The notes: generated by a model not told the origin, from the letters alone. A stretch of 64,000 nucleotides of DNA from an uncultured Pelagibacteraceae bacterium (GCA_902606105.1 CACLFK010000002.1:43776-107775), one strand, 5' to 3'; shown: positions 25,361 through 35,817, counted from the stretch's first letter. Program-made: numbers and translations.

Positions 25361-27232
25361 ATGAAAAATGATTTATCATTTGATGTAGTAGTAATAGGCG
25401 GTGGACATGCAGGTTGTGAAGCGGCAACAGCTTCTGCACGTTTAGGAGTTAACACTGCTTTATTTACTCATAAGATTGAAACGATTGGTGAGATGTCGTG
25501 TAATCCAGCTATAGGAGGATTAGGTAAAGGTCATTTAGTTAGAGAAATAGATGCTCTTGATGGTGTTATGGGTGAGATTGCTGATAAGTCGGGAATACAG
25601 TTTAGGTTGTTAAATAGAAGTAGAGGTCCTGCTGTTCGTGGACCAAGAACTCAGTCAGACAGATCTTTATATCGAAAGTATATGCAAGAAAAACTTGCAA
25701 ATTACTGTAATTTAAGCATTTTTTCAGATCCTGTAATTAAGTTTATTTTTAATAAAAACACCATAAGTGGGTTTCAAACAAAGAAAGGTAAAAAAGTTAC
25801 ATGTAGCAAGTTAATACTAACAACAGGCACTTTTCTAAATGGTTTGATACACATAGGTGATGAAAAAACACCGGCAGGAAGATATGATGAAAAACCTTCC
25901 ACAGGTTTAAGTGAACAATTACAAAAATATGATTTCAAAATTGGAAGATTAAAAACTGGAACCCCTCCTCGATTAGATTCAAGAACTATAAATTATAAAA
26001 ATTTAGAAGAACAGTTTGCAGACGATGATCCTTATTTTTTTTCTTTTCTAACTAAAAAAAATATAAACGAACAAGTGACATGTAGGATGACATACACCAA
26101 TCACAAGGTACATAAGATTATAGAAAAGAATTTGTCCAAAAGTGCGATGTACTCAGGTAGTATAAAAGGTATTGGACCAAGATACTGTCCGTCTATAGAA
26201 GATAAAATAGTAAAATTCTCGGATAAAGGACGACATCAGATATTTTTGGAGCCAGAGGGACTAAATGACCACACAATTTATCCAAATGGCATCTCCACAT
26301 CACTACCTAGCGAAGTACAGTATGAAATATGCAATAATATCAATGGTTTAGAGAATGTAAAAATTATTAGACCCGGATATGCTATAGAATATGACTATGT
26401 CGACCCTAGGGAGCTCTTTCTTACCCTTGAGACAAAAAAAATTAATAATCTTTATCTAGCTGGCCAAATCAATGGAACCACTGGTTATGAGGAAGCAGCA
26501 TCGCAAGGTCTTATTGCTGGAATAAATGCTGCATTATCTATCAAGGGACAAGAGCCATTTATATTAGATAGATCTGATGCATACATAGGAGTAATGATTG
26601 ATGACTTAGTAACCAAAGGTGTTGCTGAACCCTATAGAATGTTTACTTCTCGAGCAGAATACAGATTAAGCTTGAGAGCAGATAATGCTGATCAAAGATT
26701 GACTGATAAAGGAATTGAAATTGGATTAATTGGATATCAAAGAAAGGAGATATATTTAGACAAATCTCAAAAATTAAAAAATATTTGTAATAAAATGCTT
26801 AAATCTCATATTTCTCCAAATAAAGCTGAAAGCTATGGTATAAAGATAGCTAAAGATGGAATTCTAAGGTCTTCGAATCAAATTTTAACTCAAAAAGGTG
26901 TTGATATGCCTAAAATAAGAGAAATTTGGAGTGATATACCCTATTATGATAATGAAATTGATGAGCAGATAGAAATAAATGCTCATTATATAGGTTATTT
27001 AAAAAAGCAAAAAGCTGACATTCTTGCATTTAAAAGAGATGAAAACCTAATGATTCCTGAAAAAATTGATTATAATAAACTTTCAGGTCTATCAAATGAG
27101 GTAAAGGCAAAATTTAGCCAAATTAAGCCCAAAACTATGGGTCAGGCCTTAAGAATTGATGGAATTACTCCTGCAGCTGTATATATTTTGTTGTCACATG
27201 TAAAAAGAAAGTCTATTAAGCATATAGCTTAA
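25361..27232 (+). CDS. mnmG: tRNA uridine-5-carboxymethylaminomethyl modification enzyme MnmG (GidA)
   Basis: FAD-dependent partner of MnmE. N-terminal Rossmann motif [21 protein letters not shown], followed by [25 protein letters not shown] with its conserved Cys, then [11 protein letters not shown], the second family signature [24 protein letters not shown], and the C-terminal helical domain that contacts MnmE ([19 protein letters not shown]). It has 623 residues. It overlaps rsmG by 1 bp (TAATG). The 117-bp spacer upstream shows no clear gene. Confidence 0.98.
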   Translation: MKNDLSFDVVVIGGGHAGCEAATASARLGVNTALFTHKIETIGEMSCNPAIGGLGKGHLVREIDALDGVMGEIADKSGIQFRLLNRSRGPAVRGPRTQSDRSLYRKYMQEKLANYCNLSIFSDPVIKFIFNKNTISGFQTKKGKKVTCSKLILTTGTFLNGLIHIGDEKTPAGRYDEKPSTGLSEQLQKYDFKIGRLKTGTPPRLDSRTINYKNLEEQFADDDPYFFSFLTKKNINEQVTCRMTYTNHKVHKIIEKNLSKSAMYSGSIKGIGPRYCPSIEDKIVKFSDKGRHQIFLEPEGLNDHTIYPNGISTSLPSEVQYEICNNINGLENVKIIRPGYAIEYDYVDPRELFLTLETKKINNLYLAGQINGTTGYEEAASQGLIAGINAALSIKGQEPFILDRSDAYIGVMIDDLVTKGVAEPYRMFTSRAEYRLSLRADNADQRLTDKGIEIGLIGYQRKEIYLDKSQKLKNICNKMLKSHISPNKAESYGIKIAKDGILRSSNQILTQKGVDMPKIREIWSDIPYYDNEIDEQIEINAHYIGYLKKQKADILAFKRDENLMIPEKIDYNKLSGLSNEVKAKFSQIKPKTMGQALRIDGITPAAVYILLSHVKRKSIKHIA

Positions 27233-27885
27233 TGGATCAAGAAATTATAAATTCTTATTCAAAACTTTCAGGGTTAAATGTTTCACGTGAAACATTTTCA
27301 GACTTCGAAAGCTATATATCAATGATCCTAGAAAAAAATGAAAAAATCAATTTAATTAGCGATAAATTTAGTGAAAAAAATGATATAATTGAGCGTCATA
27401 TTATTGATTCTGCTCAAATAATTGATATTGTTGACTTTAATAGCAATACAACTACAGATATAGGTTCAGGAAGTGGAATGCCGGGCATAATCATAGCAAT
27501 TTTACTTAAAAGCCTTAAAAAAGATATAAAGGTCAAGCTTTATGAAAAAAGCTACCATAAAAGCCATTTTCTTAGAGATGTTTCTACAAAATTAAATTTA
27601 AAAACAGAAATAATACAAAAAAATATTTTTGAAGAAAAAAAATTAGAAACAGGAACAATAATGTCTAGAGCATTTAAACCGATGCCAGTAGTGTTAGATT
27701 TAGTAAATGAAAATTTTTCTAATTTTTCAAATATAATTTTTTTTATGGGCAAGAGTGGAAGAGAAATTTTTCAAAATACTTTAAAGGATTGGGATTTAGA
27801 TTATTCCGAAAAAAAAAGTTTAACCAGCGAAGAATCTTTTTTAGTAAATGTGAAAAAAATTAAAAAAAAAATTAAAAAAAACTAA
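27232..27885 (+). CDS. rsmG: 16S rRNA m7G527 methyltransferase RsmG (GidB)
   Basis: SAM-dependent enzyme that methylates G527 of 16S rRNA. The N-terminal LNVSRETF contains the codons that carry parS; the SAM site is TTDIGSGSGMPGIIIAILL, and MSRAFKPM is also conserved. Its 217 residues end in a Lys-rich tail (KKIKKKIKKN). It begins within the mnmG stop and abuts parA (TAA-ATG). Confidence 0.96.
   Translation: MDQEIINSYSKLSGLNVSRETFSDFESYISMILEKNEKINLISDKFSEKNDIIERHIIDSAQIIDIVDFNSNTTTDIGSGSGMPGIIIAILLKSLKKDIKVKLYEKSYHKSHFLRDVSTKLNLKTEIIQKNIFEEKKLETGTIMSRAFKPMPVVLDLVNENFSNFSNIIFFMGKSGREIFQNTLKDWDLDYSEKKSLTSEESFLVNVKKIKKKIKKN
27279..27294. promoter_or_regulatory. parS centromere site
   Basis: TGTTTCACGTGAAACA is a perfect 16-bp palindrome identical to the widely conserved chromosomal parS bound by ParB. 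It lies inside rsmG, about 590 bp before parA, and encodes V-S-R-E-T. It is the only exact copy I noticed in the window. Confidence 0.95.
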
Positions 27886-28680
27886 ATGCAAATTATTTCG
27901 GTTATAAACCAAAAGGGTGGGGTTGGTAAAACAACTTCTGCAATCAACCTGGCAGCAGGATTATCTCAACAGAACAAGAAAATTCTAGTAGTAGATTTAG
28001 ATCCACAAGGAAATGCAACTACCGGCCTTGGATTATCCAACATGGAAAATTCTTCAGAGACAATTTACGGGGTCCTTAATGGAACTAAAGAAATAAGCGA
28101 TGTGATTAAAAAAACACAGTTTGAAAATCTCGATATAATAACCTCCAATGTAGACTTATCTGGTCTTGAGGTGGAGACGGCTGATGATAGCAATAGAGCT
28201 TTTTTGTTAAAAGTAAAATTAACCGCATATTTAAACAATTCTGGATGCACATATGATTATATATTAATAGATTGTCCACCATCTCTAAGCTTACTGACTG
28301 TAATGGCGCTGGTAAGCTCAACCTCACTTTTAGTCCCACTCCAAACAGAATTTTTTGCTTTAGAAGGTTTAACTCAGTTAATTAAAACAATTGAGAGAAT
28401 AAAAGTAAGTCTTAACCCTGACTTGAGCATTAGAGGAATACTATTAACGATGTATGATAAACGAAATAAGCTGTCCTCTCAAGTTGAGAAAGAGGCTAGA
28501 GATTATTTTAATGAAAAAGTTTATTCAACAGTAATTCCTAGGAACGTTAGATTGTCAGAAGCACCTTCTCACGGGATGCCAGTTCTAATGTACGATAAGA
28601 CTTGTCTAGGTAGTAAAGCATATTTTAGTTTTACAGATGAATTTTTAAATCAAGAAACAACAATGGGGAGTGCTGCTTAA
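27886..28680 (+). CDS. parA: Chromosome-partitioning ATPase ParA (Soj)
   Basis: Walker-type ATPase that moves ParB-parS complexes toward the cell pole. The deviant Walker A with the signature Lys is VINQKGGVGKTTSAINLAAG; switch I/A' is DLDPQGNATTGLG and Walker B is YDYILIDCPPSLSLLTV. The 264 residues match the short chromosomal type without an N-terminal DNA-binding domain. It follows rsmG with no gap and overlaps parB by 1 bp. Confidence 0.98.
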   Translation: MQIISVINQKGGVGKTTSAINLAAGLSQQNKKILVVDLDPQGNATTGLGLSNMENSSETIYGVLNGTKEISDVIKKTQFENLDIITSNVDLSGLEVETADDSNRAFLLKVKLTAYLNNSGCTYDYILIDCPPSLSLLTVMALVSSTSLLVPLQTEFFALEGLTQLIKTIERIKVSLNPDLSIRGILLTMYDKRNKLSSQVEKEARDYFNEKVYSTVIPRNVRLSEAPSHGMPVLMYDKTCLGSKAYFSFTDEFLNQETTMGSAA

Positions 28681-29528
28681 TGGATTCTAATAAAATAAAA
28701 AGAGGTCTTGGAAGAGGCTTATCATCTCTTATAGGTGAAACTAAAGTTGAGGCCCAAAAAAATATGCTTGGCGTTAGTGATCTTGTACCTAATAAATATC
28801 AACCAAGAAAAATATTTGATGAGGACAATTTAAACGAACTTGCAAATTCAATTAAAGAAAGAGGAATTTTACAACCAATCATTGTTCGAAAATCCAATGA
28901 TGATCAATCAAAGTTTGAGATAATAGCTGGAGAGAGAAGGTGGCTTGCCGCTCAAAAAATTGGTCTTCATGATGTGCCTGTAGTGATAACAGAGGCAGAC
29001 AATTTAAAATCTTTGGAATTTGCAATTATCGAAAATGTTCAAAGACATGATTTGAATCCACTAGAGGAAGCGCAAGGATATAAAAAATTAATAGATGAAT
29101 TTTCATATGATCAAGAAAAAGTTTCAAGATTTATAGGTAAAAGTCGAAGTTATATTGCCAACGCACTAAGACTTTTGTCTCTACCAGATGAGGTGGTTAA
29201 GCTGATAGAAAACCAAAAATTATCTAGCGGTCATGCAAAAATTTTAGTTGGGTTAGAAAATGTTACTTTTGTAGCTAATAAAATAGTTGAGAAAAAACTC
29301 TCAGTTAGACAAGCTGAAAACTTTGTAAAATTATTTAAAAATAAAAGGCAAAAAAAAAATAATTCAAAAGATGCAAATATAATGCATTTAGAAATGGCTA
29401 TAGTAAATAAACTTGGTTTAAATGTTGAAATTAAAAACAAAAAAAACAACAAGGGTAAAATTATATTTGAATATAAAAGCCTTGATCAGTTAAATAAAAT
29501 TGTAGAGATAATTAAAGCTAATTATTAG
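28680..29528 (+). CDS. parB: Chromosome-partitioning protein ParB (Spo0J)
   Basis: CTP-dependent clamp that loads at parS. It starts with RGLGRGLSSLIGE, the ParA-contacting end. The CTP-binding domain has the GERRWLAAQK and ENVQRHDLNPLEEAQGYKKLIDEF boxes, and the helix-turn-helix for parS follows (VSRFIGKSRSYIANALRLLSLP). A dimerisation domain ends the 282 residues. It begins inside the parA stop (TAATG). Its last 11 bp overlap the convergent holA. Confidence 0.98.
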   Translation: MDSNKIKRGLGRGLSSLIGETKVEAQKNMLGVSDLVPNKYQPRKIFDEDNLNELANSIKERGILQPIIVRKSNDDQSKFEIIAGERRWLAAQKIGLHDVPVVITEADNLKSLEFAIIENVQRHDLNPLEEAQGYKKLIDEFSYDQEKVSRFIGKSRSYIANALRLLSLPDEVVKLIENQKLSSGHAKILVGLENVTFVANKIVEKKLSVRQAENFVKLFKNKRQKKNNSKDANIMHLEMAIVNKLGLNVEIKNKKNNKGKIIFEYKSLDQLNKIVEIIKANY

Positions 29529-30507
29529 TTTTCGATGAAGCTTGCCAAATTATAAAATCATAAATTAAATTAATTGAATTATTTATATTCTTTTTTACTA
29601 ATAACTCTAACTCATTAATTTTATAAATTAATTTTTTAATTTTGTTTGGGGACCACTCTAAAATTTGTTTTCTAATTATATCTTTATCTTTCCAAAATAT
29701 TGGTGGTTTTGCTGAAGCTATTGTTAAATCAACATTATTATTTTTTTGATAAACTTCTGAAAGTATTAAAATTTTTTTTGCTTTATTCATAAAAGTTCTT
29801 GCAATTATTATACAATCATCGTTAGAAAAATTATTCTCATTTAAAATACTATGTATTTTTTTTTTATTTTTAATAAGGCAATTATCTATAAGTTCAGCTA
29901 TACTGTAATTTTCAACTAGGTTAGTTAATTTATAAATAACTTCAGTAGTTAACTTTTTTCCGTTTTTAGAATACTCCTCAATTTTTTTGAGCTCTCTAAA
30001 TAAATATTCTCTATCTCCATTACATTTCATCACAACACTATTAATATTAGATGATGATAATGAAATACCCGTCTTTTTAAGAAAATTGTGAGCTAATTTC
30101 GAGAGTGTTTGTTCATTATCTGGATAGAAGGCTATACAAATAACTTTCTTTTCTTTTTCAAAGAACGATCTTAGTTTAGATCTTTTTTCCAAATTATCAG
30201 TAATAATAATAATTTTTATATCAGGATAATTCCAATTAAACACTTCCTCAATTACTTTAAAAATTTTATCTGATACTCTTTTAATTACTATTATTTTATT
30301 TTCATCAAAAAGAGATTTAGTTTTAATACTTTCAATAAAATTTAACTCATTACTTAAAATTTCACTTTCATCATAATCTAAGGTTTTGTTATTTTTAACG
30401 ATTTTTTTTCTTATCTCGTTTTTTAATCCTTCATTTTTACCATAAAGCAAAAAAAAATTATTTTGATCTAAAAAATTGTTATCAAAATTATAGTGTTTTA
30501 AGATCAT
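29518..30507 (-). CDS. holA: DNA polymerase III delta subunit
   Basis: Clamp-loader subunit that opens the beta clamp. The 329 residues are highly diverged and Lys/Ile/Asn rich but follow the delta pattern: NNFFLLYGKNEGLKNEIRKKI at the N terminus, KTKSLFDENKIIVIKRV, and the middle domain VVMKCNGDREYLFRELKKIEEY. Its place between lptE and parB is the usual alphaproteobacterial one and strengthens the call. It overlaps lptE by 4 bp and parB by 11 bp. Confidence 0.9.
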   Translation of the reverse strand: MILKHYNFDNNFLDQNNFFLLYGKNEGLKNEIRKKIVKNNKTLDYDESEILSNELNFIESIKTKSLFDENKIIVIKRVSDKIFKVIEEVFNWNYPDIKIIIITDNLEKRSKLRSFFEKEKKVICIAFYPDNEQTLSKLAHNFLKKTGISLSSSNINSVVMKCNGDREYLFRELKKIEEYSKNGKKLTTEVIYKLTNLVENYSIAELIDNCLIKNKKKIHSILNENNFSNDDCIIIARTFMNKAKKILILSEVYQKNNNVDLTIASAKPPIFWKDKDIIRKQILEWSPNKIKKLIYKINELELLVKKNINNSINLIYDFIIWQASSKTNN

Positions 30508-30959
30508 CGAATCGTCAACAGCTGTGAGGTAAATTTTTGTATTATCAAATCTATCATATCTTTTCTAATTGTCTTTTCGTAATTACTTTGTTCGAAAAGT
30601 GTACCACTTTCTTTTATATCAAACTTCTCAATGTAGCTTATTGTCTTATCAATCCCATTAATTTTAACTATAAAATCTACATTTAAAATCAATCTAAAAT
30701 TTGTTGTATTTCCGGCTTCATCTTTTGTTAAGTTTTCTTTTTCATACTCAGATATTATTTTTATATCGAATGTTTTTTCGCTATTTTCATCTTTGTTTCT
30801 TTTTAATTTATTAGCAATGTAAATATTTAAATCTTTTTCACCCTCTAAACTTACGATATTAATATTTAAACCAGTATTATTTTGGTTCGAGTATATTGGG
30901 GTATATCCACAACTTGATAAAAGTAAAAGCATTATTCCGACTTTTAAAATTCTTAACAT
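30504..30959 (-). CDS. lptE: LPS-assembly lipoprotein LptE-like
   Basis: A 151-residue lipoprotein. The signal peptide KVGIMLLLLSSCGYTPIYS has a lipobox LSSC with the lipidated Cys at residue 17, and the following GYTPIY is characteristic of alphaproteobacterial LptE-type proteins. LptE plugs LptD in the outer membrane during LPS insertion. The rest is a small alpha/beta domain with little sequence conservation. Gene order leuS-lptE-holA supports the name. It lies 7 bp after leuS. Confidence 0.87.
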   Translation of the reverse strand: MLRILKVGIMLLLLSSCGYTPIYSNQNNTGLNINIVSLEGEKDLNIYIANKLKRNKDENSEKTFDIKIISEYEKENLTKDEAGNTTNFRLILNVDFIVKINGIDKTISYIEKFDIKESGTLFEQSNYEKTIRKDMIDLIIQKFTSQLLTIR

Positions 30960-30966
30960 ATTAAAT

Positions 30967-33510
30967 TTATAATATAAAATTAATTAGTTTACCTTTTACA
31001 AAAATTTTTCTTTTTATTTTTTGATTTTCAAAATATTTATTTAAAGTATTATCTTTTTGAACTAATTCTATAAGATTTTCTTCATGTACGTCTTTAGAAG
31101 CCGCAATTAAACCTCTTTTTTTTCCATTAATTTGAACAACAAAATTAATGTTTTCTTCAATTAACATTTTCTCATCATATCTGGGCCAAATTTCATCTAT
31201 TTTTATATTATTTTTTCTAATACATTCATATGCAAAATGAGGGATTATGGGCATCATAGTGATTAATATTTTACTATAATTTTCAACAATAGTTTTTTTT
31301 GTATAAATTTTTTTAATTTCTTGATTTAAAAATGAATACATCTCATGAAGATTGGCAATTAACTTATTGTAGCTAAAAGATATTAAGTTTTCAGTCATTC
31401 TTTTTAAAAATTTATTTGTGTATTTTGTTATTTTATCATCTACATTTTTTTTGTGATCTTTTATAATTTCCTCAGAAATTTTTTGATCTAGTTGCCAAAG
31501 TTTTTGAATAAATTTATAAGATGATGATATTCCCTCGTCAGACCACTGCACATCTTTCTCAGGTGGGCTATCAGAAAGAATAAATAATCTTGCTGAGTCA
31601 GCTCCAAAGTTATTAATAATATACTCAGGATCAATTATATTTTTTTTTGATTTTGACATAGACTCCGATGGCCCAACAATAACTTTTTTAGACTTGTTAT
31701 CTTTTTCAAATTTTTGACCTTCGAGTGTTATAATCTCATCAGGACTCAACCACTGATTATTTTCATTTTTATAAGTTTCATGACAAACCATTCCTTGTGT
31801 AAATAGACCTTTGAATGGTTCTTTAATGTTCATATTTTTATTTTCATAAGATAGGGCAAGCATGAAAAATCTTGAGTATAGTAGATGCAAAATTGCGTGT
31901 TCTACACCTCCAATGTATTGATCGACCGGCATCCAATATTTAATATCTTCCTCATTGAAACCATATTTGCTTTCTTTTGGAGAACAAAACCTCAAAAAAT
32001 ACCAAGAGGAGTCAACAAATGTATCTAGGGTGTCGGTTTCTCTAGTATATTCATTTCCATCAATTTGAATTAATTTCCAATTATTTAACTGGTCTAAAGG
32101 ATTTCCGGTTGACGATAATTTTTCCACATCAGGAAGTTCTACAGGAAGCAGTTCTTTGGGGACTTTTTTGGGGTTACCTTTTTTATCGTATATAATTGGT
32201 ATAGGACACCCCCAATATCTTTGACGTGATACACCCCAATCTTTTAATCTAAAATTAATTTTCTTTTTCCCTAGATTGTTTTTTTCCAAATATTCAATAG
32301 ATTTTATAATGGAGTCTTCTGGAGATTTTAAACCATTTAAAAATGATGAATTAATAATATTTCCAGGACCAGTAAAGGCTTCTTTGGTAACCTTAAAATC
32401 ATCGTTTTCATTATGTGGTTTCACGACGGTTTTAATTTTTAAACTATATTTTAATGCAAAATCTAAATCTCTTTGGTCGTGTCCTGGACACCCAAAAACT
32501 GCACCAAATCCATAATCCATTAAGACAAAGTTTGCAAAATAGACTGGAACTTTAATTTTTTCATCTAAGGGATTTACTGCTTCTAGATTTGTCTTAAAGC
32601 CTAGTTTTTCAGCACTTGCAATAGCTTCTTCCGTTGTTCCCGTGGTTGAGCATTGTTTTTTAAATTTTATAAAATCTTTATCATTCTCGTATACCTTTGA
32701 AATAGGATGATCGACAGATAAAGCTAAAAATGACATACCGAATAAAGTATCTGGTCGAGTTGTAAAGCACTTTATTTCCTTTATATCTTCTGAGTTGTCT
32801 ATTTTAAAATTTACTTCACATCCAAATGACTTTCCTATCCAATTTTTCTGCATTACCTTGACTTTATTTGGCCACTCATCCAAAGTGTCTAAGTTTTCTA
32901 ATAACTCTTTTGAAAATTTTGTAATATTAAAAAACCATTGATTAAGTTTTTTTCTTTCAACTGGTGCTCCAGATCTCCAACCTTTTCCATCTATTACTTG
33001 TTCATTAGCCAAAACGGTTTGATCAACAGGATCCCAATTAACGTATTTATCTTTTCTATAAACTAGTCCTTTATCATAAAGCTCTAAAAAGAATTCTTGT
33101 TGGTGCTTATAATATTCAGGATTGCAGGTAGATATTTCTCTATCCCAATCTATAGATAGTCCTAATTTTTTTAGTTGAGATTTCATGTTTGAAATATTCT
33201 TTTCAGTCCATGTTTTAGGATCTAAATTATTCTGTCTAGCTGCATTTTCAGCAGGCATACCAAATGAATCCCAACCCATTGGGTGAAGAACATTGTACCC
33301 CTGAAGTCTTTTAAACCTAGCAAGTACATCTCCTATAGTGTAGTTTCTTACATGTCCCATATGAATTTTACCAGAAGGGTAAGGGAACATTTCTAGACAA
33401 TAAAATTTTTTTTTATTTTTATCTACTCTCACGGTAAATAATTTTTTATCTTCCCAAATTTTTTGCCATTTTTCTTCAATAATTTTAAAATTGTATCTTT
33501 CTTTATTCAC
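30967..33510 (-). CDS. leuS: Leucyl-tRNA synthetase
   Basis: Class Ia aminoacyl-tRNA synthetase charging tRNA-Leu. The HIGH motif is in [18 protein letters not shown] (residues ~44-60), the editing (CP1) domain contains [16 protein letters not shown], and the KMSKS loop is ESMSKSKKN near residue 618. [22 protein letters not shown] is the conserved stretch after it. Its 847 residues are full length. It sits downstream of the DUF3576-type lipoprotein gene with a 20-bp gap. Confidence 0.98.
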   Translation of the reverse strand: MNKERYNFKIIEEKWQKIWEDKKLFTVRVDKNKKKFYCLEMFPYPSGKIHMGHVRNYTIGDVLARFKRLQGYNVLHPMGWDSFGMPAENAARQNNLDPKTWTEKNISNMKSQLKKLGLSIDWDREISTCNPEYYKHQQEFFLELYDKGLVYRKDKYVNWDPVDQTVLANEQVIDGKGWRSGAPVERKKLNQWFFNITKFSKELLENLDTLDEWPNKVKVMQKNWIGKSFGCEVNFKIDNSEDIKEIKCFTTRPDTLFGMSFLALSVDHPISKVYENDKDFIKFKKQCSTTGTTEEAIASAEKLGFKTNLEAVNPLDEKIKVPVYFANFVLMDYGFGAVFGCPGHDQRDLDFALKYSLKIKTVVKPHNENDDFKVTKEAFTGPGNIINSSFLNGLKSPEDSIIKSIEYLEKNNLGKKKINFRLKDWGVSRQRYWGCPIPIIYDKKGNPKKVPKELLPVELPDVEKLSSTGNPLDQLNNWKLIQIDGNEYTRETDTLDTFVDSSWYFLRFCSPKESKYGFNEEDIKYWMPVDQYIGGVEHAILHLLYSRFFMLALSYENKNMNIKEPFKGLFTQGMVCHETYKNENNQWLSPDEIITLEGQKFEKDNKSKKVIVGPSESMSKSKKNIIDPEYIINNFGADSARLFILSDSPPEKDVQWSDEGISSSYKFIQKLWQLDQKISEEIIKDHKKNVDDKITKYTNKFLKRMTENLISFSYNKLIANLHEMYSFLNQEIKKIYTKKTIVENYSKILITMMPIIPHFAYECIRKNNIKIDEIWPRYDEKMLIEENINFVVQINGKKRGLIAASKDVHEENLIELVQKDNTLNKYFENQKIKRKIFVKGKLINFIL

Positions 33511-33530
33511 TTCAATTCGATATTTTATAA

Positions 33531-34091
33531 TTATTGTTTAGTGTTTTTTGGATCAGTATATGGTTCAAAATTTTCTTTATCTCTTTGTTCTTTATAAATT
33601 GTAGCTTTTTTTAAAATTGATTTTGTCAATTCTTTTTTTAAAACTCCATCTGACTTTGTAATTTTACAATCTAGAGCGGTTTCACATTTTTTATAAAATA
33701 TCTTTATATTTAATGCATCTGATCTAACTTCATTTGTTAAAAAACGTATCGCAATCTTTATTGACTCACCAATTTTTTGATTTTCTGTGTACCAATCTGT
33801 TACAATAATACCCCCACTATAGTTAGCAGTAGCAATAGGCATAAAATCTATTGTATCTAAAGAAGCTCTCCACAATTCATTCGAAGTTGCAAATTCATAA
33901 TTAGTGCCAGAAGATTTTTTTCGCACATCATTGAGTCTGAAACCTCTACCTTCCTCAAGGTTTTTTTTAACTCGTTGCTTGGGATCGGGAGAAACTTTCC
34001 TTGCGTCCGCACCCCATTTGCCCCCACATGAATATGTTGGTAATATTAATAAAATAATTAGTATAAATTTAATATTGATTATTTTAGTCAT
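33531..34091 (-). CDS. DUF3576-type lipoprotein
   Basis: A 186-residue predicted lipoprotein. It begins with [24 protein letters not shown], a signal peptide with the lipidated Cys in TYSC. The mature part contains the family-like [30 protein letters not shown]. Its position before leuS is standard in alphaproteobacteria. The function of the family is unknown; an outer-membrane location next to lptE is plausible but unproven. The track start at 34151 adds 20 residues before the signal peptide; I use the ATG at 34091, which puts the signal at the N terminus. Confidence 0.85.
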   Translation of the reverse strand: MTKIINIKFILIILLILPTYSCGGKWGADARKVSPDPKQRVKKNLEEGRGFRLNDVRKKSSGTNYEFATSNELWRASLDTIDFMPIATANYSGGIIVTDWYTENQKIGESIKIAIRFLTNEVRSDALNIKIFYKKCETALDCKITKSDGVLKKELTKSILKKATIYKEQRDKENFEPYTDPKNTKQ

Positions 34092-34202
34092 TTTACTAAG
34101 ATTTAAGCAACCTTTACACGAGTTTTTATTATTTTGAACAAAATTAAGCATTGCCTCATTAATTGTGTTGTAAATATATCACAGTTAGTCAATTTTTTTT
34201 AT

Positions 34203-34228
34203 GTAATCTCCAATTTAAAAGAGATTAC
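34203..34228. repeat. Inverted repeat upstream of the porin gene
   Basis: GTAATCTC-caatttaaaa-GAGATTAC has perfect 8-bp arms and a 10-nt centre, about 65 bp before the porin start. A possible -10 (TGTAAT, 34202-34207) overlaps the left arm, which suits an operator. It could instead form a hairpin in the mRNA leader. Confidence 0.5.
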
Positions 34229-34249
34229 TCTAAAAAATGGTAAAAGCAC

Positions 34250-34274
34250 AATGTTTATTATTAATAATAACATT
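34250..34274 (+). other. Potential AT-rich hairpin in the porin leader
   Basis: AATGTTtATTATT pairs with AATAATAACATT, giving a 12-bp stem with one bulged T, immediately before the Shine-Dalgarno AGGAG (34281-34285). Mostly A-U pairs, so stability is modest. Confidence 0.4.
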
Positions 34275-34293
34275 TAATAAAGGAGTAATTAAT

Positions 34294-35247
34294 ATGAACA
34301 ATTTTAAAAAAATTGGTCTTTCAGCTTTAGCAGGCTCTTTAGTTGCATTCTCAGCGAATGCAGGTGATATGACTGTTTCTGGGGGAGCGAACTTATACAT
34401 GACTGCAACCAACGAGTTGAGTAAAACGACTTGGTCAAATGATGATCATGTAACATTTTCTGGTTCAGGTGAACTAGACAATGGTATGACTGTAACTTAC
34501 AGCCTACAATTAGATGGTGATGAAGCTGATGATGGTGTAGTTGATAACCACTCAGTTAAAATCGACACTAATGGTTCTGGTGTAATTACATATTCTGGTC
34601 ACGGTGGTGATTCAGTAATGTCAGGTATGGATGATAAAACTCCAAATGCTTACGAAGAAGCATTTGATGGTTTAACTACATCTGGATCTAACCAAGTAAT
34701 TAACGGTATTTCTGGTAATGATTTAATCAGATATGACTCACCAAGCTTTAGTGGTGCAACTGTTCATGCTGCTATTATGCCGTCAAATACTACAATGGCA
34801 TACAACGGTGTATATGCTGACTTTGGTGTAACTTTTAAACCTGAAATGGTTGATGGTTTAGAAATCGGTTACGCTTTTGGTGAAACAGAAGCTACAGCTG
34901 GTACTGTAATTGATGACCAAACATACTACGTTAAGTATTCATACGGTCCAATTACTATTGGTTATCAAGAGTCAGAGTCTGATGCTGCAACAGCTGCAAA
35001 CTCAGATGAGTCAGAAACAATGGGTATTTCATACCAAATTACTGATGATTTCTCAGTCTCATACAACAAGCATGATTACAATGATGGTTCTTACACAACT
35101 GATGAAGAATTCACAGGTGTTTCTGCTTCATACACAATGGGTGGTGTAACTATTGCCGGTCATGCGAATGAACTTTCAAACGCAGGTGGTGATTCTACAG
35201 CAGCTGATGTTGAAGGATATGAAATTAACTTAGGATTTGCATTCTAA
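34294..35247 (+). CDS. Outer-membrane porin
   Basis: A 317-residue general-diffusion-type porin. The signal peptide MNNFKKIGLSALAGSLVAFSANA is cleaved before GDMTVSGGA. The mature chain alternates short amphipathic beta strands with acidic, Gly/Ser/Thr-rich loops, and ends in LGFAF with the C-terminal Phe needed for outer-membrane assembly. Few Lys residues and many Asp/Glu give an acidic protein, unlike its neighbours. Codons look less AT-biased (GGT, GCT, AAC), consistent with high expression. I use the ATG at 34294, preceded by a strong AGGAG; the track start 57 bp upstream adds residues before the signal peptide. A strong terminator follows. Confidence 0.9.
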   Translation: MNNFKKIGLSALAGSLVAFSANAGDMTVSGGANLYMTATNELSKTTWSNDDHVTFSGSGELDNGMTVTYSLQLDGDEADDGVVDNHSVKIDTNGSGVITYSGHGGDSVMSGMDDKTPNAYEEAFDGLTTSGSNQVINGISGNDLIRYDSPSFSGATVHAAIMPSNTTMAYNGVYADFGVTFKPEMVDGLEIGYAFGETEATAGTVIDDQTYYVKYSYGPITIGYQESESDAATAANSDESETMGISYQITDDFSVSYNKHDYNDGSYTTDEEFTGVSASYTMGGVTIAGHANELSNAGGDSTAADVEGYEINLGFAF

Positions 35248-35270
35248 TTTGATTTTATAATTATAATTTT

Positions 35271-35301
35271 AAAAGGCCCCTTTTTAGGGGCCTTTTTTTT
35301 T
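35271..35301 (+). terminator. Rho-independent terminator of the porin gene
   Basis: AAAAGGCCCCT-tttt-AGGGGCC followed by nine T residues: an 11-bp stem with six G-C pairs. It is the strongest hairpin I found. On the minus strand the same stem is followed by only four T residues, so it would be a weaker terminator for the convergent ThiE-like gene, whose stop codon lies in the loop. Confidence 0.93.
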
Positions 35302-35817
35302 GAAATAAGAAATCCCTGCAAATCCAATAATATTTGCTAATTTAATTTTTTTTAGGTTATTATCAGTTATTCCTCCAAGTGCTATAAATCTATTGTCAAA
35401 AGTATTTACATAGTTTTTAAATTTATTGAGACCTAAATAATTTTTATTTTTTTTAAAAATAGATGAAAGAAATATAGTTTTAACCTTCTGTTTATTTTTA
35501 ATTATTATTTCCTTATAATTGTGCGCAGAACCCAATAAAATGAAATTTTTCTTTAAAGAATAAGATAAATGATTATATTTTTGATTAAACGAGGGCAAAT
35601 AGGCTCCGTCTAGTCCTAATTTAAGGGCTAATCTAACGTTATTTGCCAAGATTAATTTATAGCAATTTTTTCTACAAAAATTCTTTAAATTTATTAACTC
35701 TTTTATATCATCAACTTCTTCATAATTTCGATAGATAATTATTGTATTTTTGTCTTGGCATTTAATTAAATTTGGTTCAAAGTTGTTAACAAAAAAATAT
35801 TTTTCTAAAAATAACAT
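35284..35817 (-). CDS. ThiE/TenI-like protein, probably degenerate
   Basis: A 177-residue protein resembling thiamine-phosphate synthase: LGLDGAYLPSF takes the place of the DGVHLGQ segment, ILLGSAHNYKEI the place of the G-S-H segment, FIALGGITDNNLKKI is the IGGI phosphate motif, and IIGFAGISYF ends the barrel. Length is short for ThiE (usually ~210) and the substrate-binding QxRxK segment is replaced by IIIYRNYEE, so activity is doubtful. The last residues KKKGP are encoded by the porin terminator stem. It starts back to back with yggS (CATATG), leaving no space between the two start codons. Confidence 0.7.
   Translation of the reverse strand: MLFLEKYFFVNNFEPNLIKCQDKNTIIIYRNYEEVDDIKELINLKNFCRKNCYKLILANNVRLALKLGLDGAYLPSFNQKYNHLSYSLKKNFILLGSAHNYKEIIIKNKQKVKTIFLSSIFKKNKNYLGLNKFKNYVNTFDNRFIALGGITDNNLKKIKLANIIGFAGISYFKKKGP

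Noticed and set aside
34237-34293. Upstream in-frame start of the porin ORF
   Set aside because: It adds residues before a clear signal peptide and lacks a Shine-Dalgarno, whereas the ATG at 34294 has AGGAG at ideal distance.
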